This document shows positions 61,845-64,000 of a DNA stretch of 64,000 nucleotides, piece by piece. Where the stretch lies: NCBI GenBank assembly GCA_910584685.1, contig CAJUAO010000004.1:112865-176864 (forward strand). Reading direction: 5' to 3'. The stretch comes from an uncultured Lachnospiraceae bacterium (GTDB lineage: Bacteria; Bacillota; Clostridia; Lachnospirales; Lachnospiraceae). The notes beneath the pieces were generated by a model. The model was not told where the DNA came from. It ran no database searches and saw only the letters and a list, made by a program, of their open reading frames with translations. The position numbers and the translations under genes were made by a program. Position 1 is the first letter of the stretch. Each line of letters starts with the position of its first letter.

Positions 61845-62495
61845 TCAGTTTGCTACCTTTACCATGCTATGCCTTACAACGCTGTCTCTGTAAGTATAGC
61901 CCTTTTGAAATTCTTCTATAATTATATTTTCTCCTGCATTTTCATCCTCCACATGCATTACGGCATTGTGGAAATCAGGATTGAACTCTGTGTTTAAGGC
62001 TTCTATTGGCTTTACTCCAGCTTCCTCTAAAGCTGTCATTAGCTGTTTATATACCTTATCCATACCCTCCGCAAATGGCGAGCCCTTTTCCTCCTCAGGT
62101 ACGGTGGCTAAACCCCTTTCAAAGCTGTCTACTATAGGAAGCATTTTTTCAACTATTGCCTTTGCTCCTATTTCAAACATAGCCGCCTTTTCCTTTTCAG
62201 ACCTTTTTCTAAAGTTATCGAACTCTGCAAAGGTTCTCTTATATTTGTCAGTAAGCTCCTCTATCATAAGGTCTTTTTTGTCCTTCTTAGGTTTTTTTTC
62301 ACCTTCCTCCTCTGATAGGGCTTCATCCTCTGTGGAAGCGTTATCCTCTGTGGCCTCCTTTAAAGCCTCTTCGTCTGCCGCCTCCTCTACTACTGCTTTT
62401 TCGTCGGTATCAGCTGCTTCCCTGCTGTCGCCTCCTTCTATATTTTCTGCCTTAGCAGCTTCATTTTCAATTTTTTCTTTATCCTTATCTGCCAT
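61845..62495 (-). CDS. grpE: Nucleotide exchange factor GrpE
   Basis: 216 residues. The first 75 are very acidic and disordered (repeated E-E-A, E-D-E-A). A long coiled coil (about 75-125, Y-K-R-T-F-A-E-F-D-N-F-R-K-R) and the C-terminal beta domain (V-E-K-M-L-P-I-V-D-S-F-E-R and F-N-P-D-F-H-N-A-V) match GrpE. Releases ADP from DnaK. AAAGGTGG precedes the ATG. Confidence 0.96.
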   Translation of the reverse strand: MADKDKEKIENEAAKAENIEGGDSREAADTDEKAVVEEAADEEALKEATEDNASTEDEALSEEEGEKKPKKDKKDLMIEELTDKYKRTFAEFDNFRKRSEKEKAAMFEIGAKAIVEKMLPIVDSFERGLATVPEEEKGSPFAEGMDKVYKQLMTALEEAGVKPIEALNTEFNPDFHNAVMHVEDENAGENIIIEEFQKGYTYRDSVVRHSMVKVAN

Positions 62496-62557
62496 GTTAC
62501 CACCTTTCCTCTGTCTTATTGTTAATATCAGCCTTTATGCCAATATTAGCTTTTATA

Positions 62558-63649
62558 TTAATCAACCGTATTGTCATCCTTTTTGTAGACATTACTTAGC
62601 TGATTTTTAACATTTTTAATAGTCTCCACTACCTTCTCGTAATCCATTCGCTTTGGACCTATAATACCGATAGTTCCCTTAAGCCCGTCCTCAAGCTCAT
62701 AGGTAGCTGTCACTACGCTGCAGTCCTTCATGGTCTGAACAGGCGTCTCGTCTCCTATATAAATCTGTATACCCTTTCCATCCTGACCTTCCTCGTCTGA
62801 AATAAGATTTGTAAGGAGATGCTTTTCCTCAAGGGTACTTATTAGCTCGCTTGCTCTCTGACTGTCACTAAGCTCAGGATACTTAAATATGTTTGTTGCC
62901 CCGCTTGTATATATCTGCAAATCATCCTCCGTACTCATGGCCTCCGCCACTGCGTCAAGAACGTTTCTTGCAAGATTTAGCTGGTCTCCTGCCTGCATAT
63001 TCATTTTTGAGATGGTGTTAAGGTTTATCTCCTCAAGGGTAAGACCGTTAAGGGTGCTGTTAAACAGTATATTTAGCTTAAGTATGGTTTCCTTATCCAG
63101 CTCCTCATCTATTTTTATAATCTTATTTTTTATAATGTTTCCCTCAAGAACCATTACGCATAGTACCTTACCGTCCTCAACCTCTGAGAGCTGTATAAAC
63201 TTAAGCTTATTCTTGTGAATGTTTGGCCCTGTAATCATTGTGGCGTAATTCGTGTTGCTTGCCAGCGCTTTTGCCATGTGCTGCAGAAGTGTTTCTATCT
63301 TATCTACCCTTTCATTTAAGAGCTCCTGCATTTCCCCAAGCTCCTTTTCCCTGTCTGCAAGCTTTTCCTCCTGACTTAAAAGCCTTGCCTCACGCTCAAG
63401 CATCATATTGTCCACATATAACCTGTAGCCCTTATCTGATGGTATACGGCCCGCCGACGTATGGGGCTGGACTATATAACCAAGCTCCTCCAAGTCCGCC
63501 ATCTCGTTTCTTATGGTGGCTGAGCTTAAGTTTAGGTCTGTATATTTTGAAATTGTACGAGAGCCTACCGGCTCGCCTGTTTCCAGGTAATTTTTTATGA
63601 TTGCCTGAAGTATTTTCATTTTTCGCTCATCAAGCACTTCTTTTTCCAT
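62558..63649 (-). CDS. hrcA: Heat-inducible transcription repressor HrcA
   Basis: 363 residues. N-terminal winged helix with L-D-E-R-K-M-K-I-L-Q-A-I, E-P-V-G-S-R-T-I-S-K and S-S-A-T-I-R-N-E-M-A-D-L-E; then H-T-S-A-G-R-I-P-S-D-K-G-Y-R. It binds the CIRCE element directly upstream and represses the hrcA-grpE-dnaK-dnaJ operon until heat stress. The C-terminus has G-T-I-G-I-I-G-P-K-R-M. AGGAAGG precedes the ATG. Confidence 0.97.
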   Translation of the reverse strand: MEKEVLDERKMKILQAIIKNYLETGEPVGSRTISKYTDLNLSSATIRNEMADLEELGYIVQPHTSAGRIPSDKGYRLYVDNMMLEREARLLSQEEKLADREKELGEMQELLNERVDKIETLLQHMAKALASNTNYATMITGPNIHKNKLKFIQLSEVEDGKVLCVMVLEGNIIKNKIIKIDEELDKETILKLNILFNSTLNGLTLEEINLNTISKMNMQAGDQLNLARNVLDAVAEAMSTEDDLQIYTSGATNIFKYPELSDSQRASELISTLEEKHLLTNLISDEEGQDGKGIQIYIGDETPVQTMKDCSVVTATYELEDGLKGTIGIIGPKRMDYEKVVETIKNVKNQLSNVYKKDDNTVD

Positions 63650-63717
63650 TCATTACCTTCCTTTTTCAAATACACCTGTTAAATGTTTTGCGCCTTTTCA
63701 AGCTTTCGTTTCTTTTG

Positions 63718-63744
63718 TTAGCACTCGTTCTATTGGAGTGCTAA
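63718..63744 (-). promoter_or_regulatory. CIRCE operator
   Basis: TTAGCACTC-N9-GAGTGCTAA, an exact match to the HrcA-binding consensus, just downstream of the -10 of the hrcA promoter and 70 bases before the hrcA start. Confidence 0.97.
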
Positions 63745-63748
63745 CATT

Positions 63749-63777
63749 AAGATAGCACCATTTTAGTATAATGTCAA
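63749..63777 (-). promoter_or_regulatory. Sigma-A promoter of the hrcA operon
   Basis: Minus strand TTGACA, 17-base spacer, TATCTT; the CIRCE lies at the predicted start. The remaining 63778-64000 shows no gene, repeat or RNA I can support. Confidence 0.8.
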
Positions 63778-64000
63778 GGGGAATATTAAAAAAGATTTTT
63801 AAATGATTTTTTTACATAAGATTTTTTATTTGTGTATATGATGAAGGAAACTTGAGGTAAAATATTAATTTGTACACTTGAAATAAGTTTTCCTCACATG
63901 CAGGCCGGGGCTTAAGAATAAAGGGAGCTTGGGGCGGCAGGGCGTCTTGGGAAGGGAGTTATATATTTTTTTAAAGCTTCGAAAAGAGGAAGAAATTCTA

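Noticed and set aside
1..64000. CRISPR arrays, tRNA or rRNA genes, insertion sequences, prophage genes
   Set aside because: No regularly spaced repeats, cloverleaf sequences, transposase or phage genes were recognised on either strand.
63778..64000. A gene at the right edge upstream of hrcA
   Set aside because: No frame with a start and ribosome site continues to the edge on either strand; only the hrcA promoter is supported.

Overview
The window looks like chromosome from a low-GC, spore-forming Gram-positive of the class Clostridia, most likely Lachnospiraceae or a close relative. The evidence is an mraZ-led division/wall (dcw) cluster with the sporulation pair spoIIGA-sigE beside it, an hrcA-grpE-dnaK-dnaJ operon with a CIRCE operator, a Phe T-box in front of pheST, a Firmicutes-style 6S RNA, and several small families typical of Lachnospiraceae (DUF6465, a 33-residue conserved peptide). 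The species is not identified. Nearly every gene is on the minus strand, so the natural reading direction is from high to low coordinates. Only the DUF6465 gene and a toxin-antitoxin pair are on the plus strand.

Layout from high to low coordinates. 63.8-58.6 kb: heat-shock operon hrcA-grpE-dnaK-dnaJ. 58.5-57.7 kb: plus-strand Phd/PIN toxin-antitoxin module. 57.6-50.5 kb: ybaK-type deacylase, galM, a YfbR-like nucleotidase, topB, glmS and a GlmU-like beta-helix protein. 50.4-45.2 kb: a surface-polymer cluster (LtaS-like transferase, phosphodiester glycosidase, an unknown membrane-anchored protein, GT2-GtrA glycosyltransferase). 45.0-44.8 kb: 6S RNA. 44.7-37.4 kb: a long SpoIID-domain protein and a 1632-residue VWA/LamG surface protein. 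37.3-34.5 kb: accessory region with DUF6465, the 33-residue peptide gene and two related secreted or anchored proteins, one with a possible Cys/His catalytic pair. 34.5-27.3 kb: T-box-pheS-pheT, an alpha/alpha-toroid protein, ychF and lgt. 27.1-14.4 kb: dcw cluster mraZ-rsmH-ftsL-two class B PBPs-mraY-murD-ftsW-murA-divIB-ftsZ, under a five-repeat MraZ operator. 14.1-12.5 kb: spoIIGA-sigE. 12.4-7.3 kb: a transglutaminase-like lipoprotein and a compact type IV pilus-like set (pilC, four pilin-like or anchored proteins, pilT). 7.2-1 kb: a P-type ATPase with an unusual C-terminal tail, NADP isocitrate dehydrogenase, a DUF1653 protein and the start of a secreted Ig-like (BIG2) repeat protein cut by the window edge.

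The core of the window is cell-envelope growth, division and the mother-cell sporulation switch. The accessory interest lies in the surface proteins, the polymer cluster, the minimal pilus-like set, and a family of short hairpin-rich intergenic repeats that abut gene ends. No prophage, transposase, CRISPR array, tRNA or rRNA was found. No single clearly novel defence or biosynthetic system stands out. The best candidates for something undescribed are the paralogous secreted pair at 34.5-35.9 kb, the split-VWA protein, the PilT-only pilus-like set, and the repeat family.
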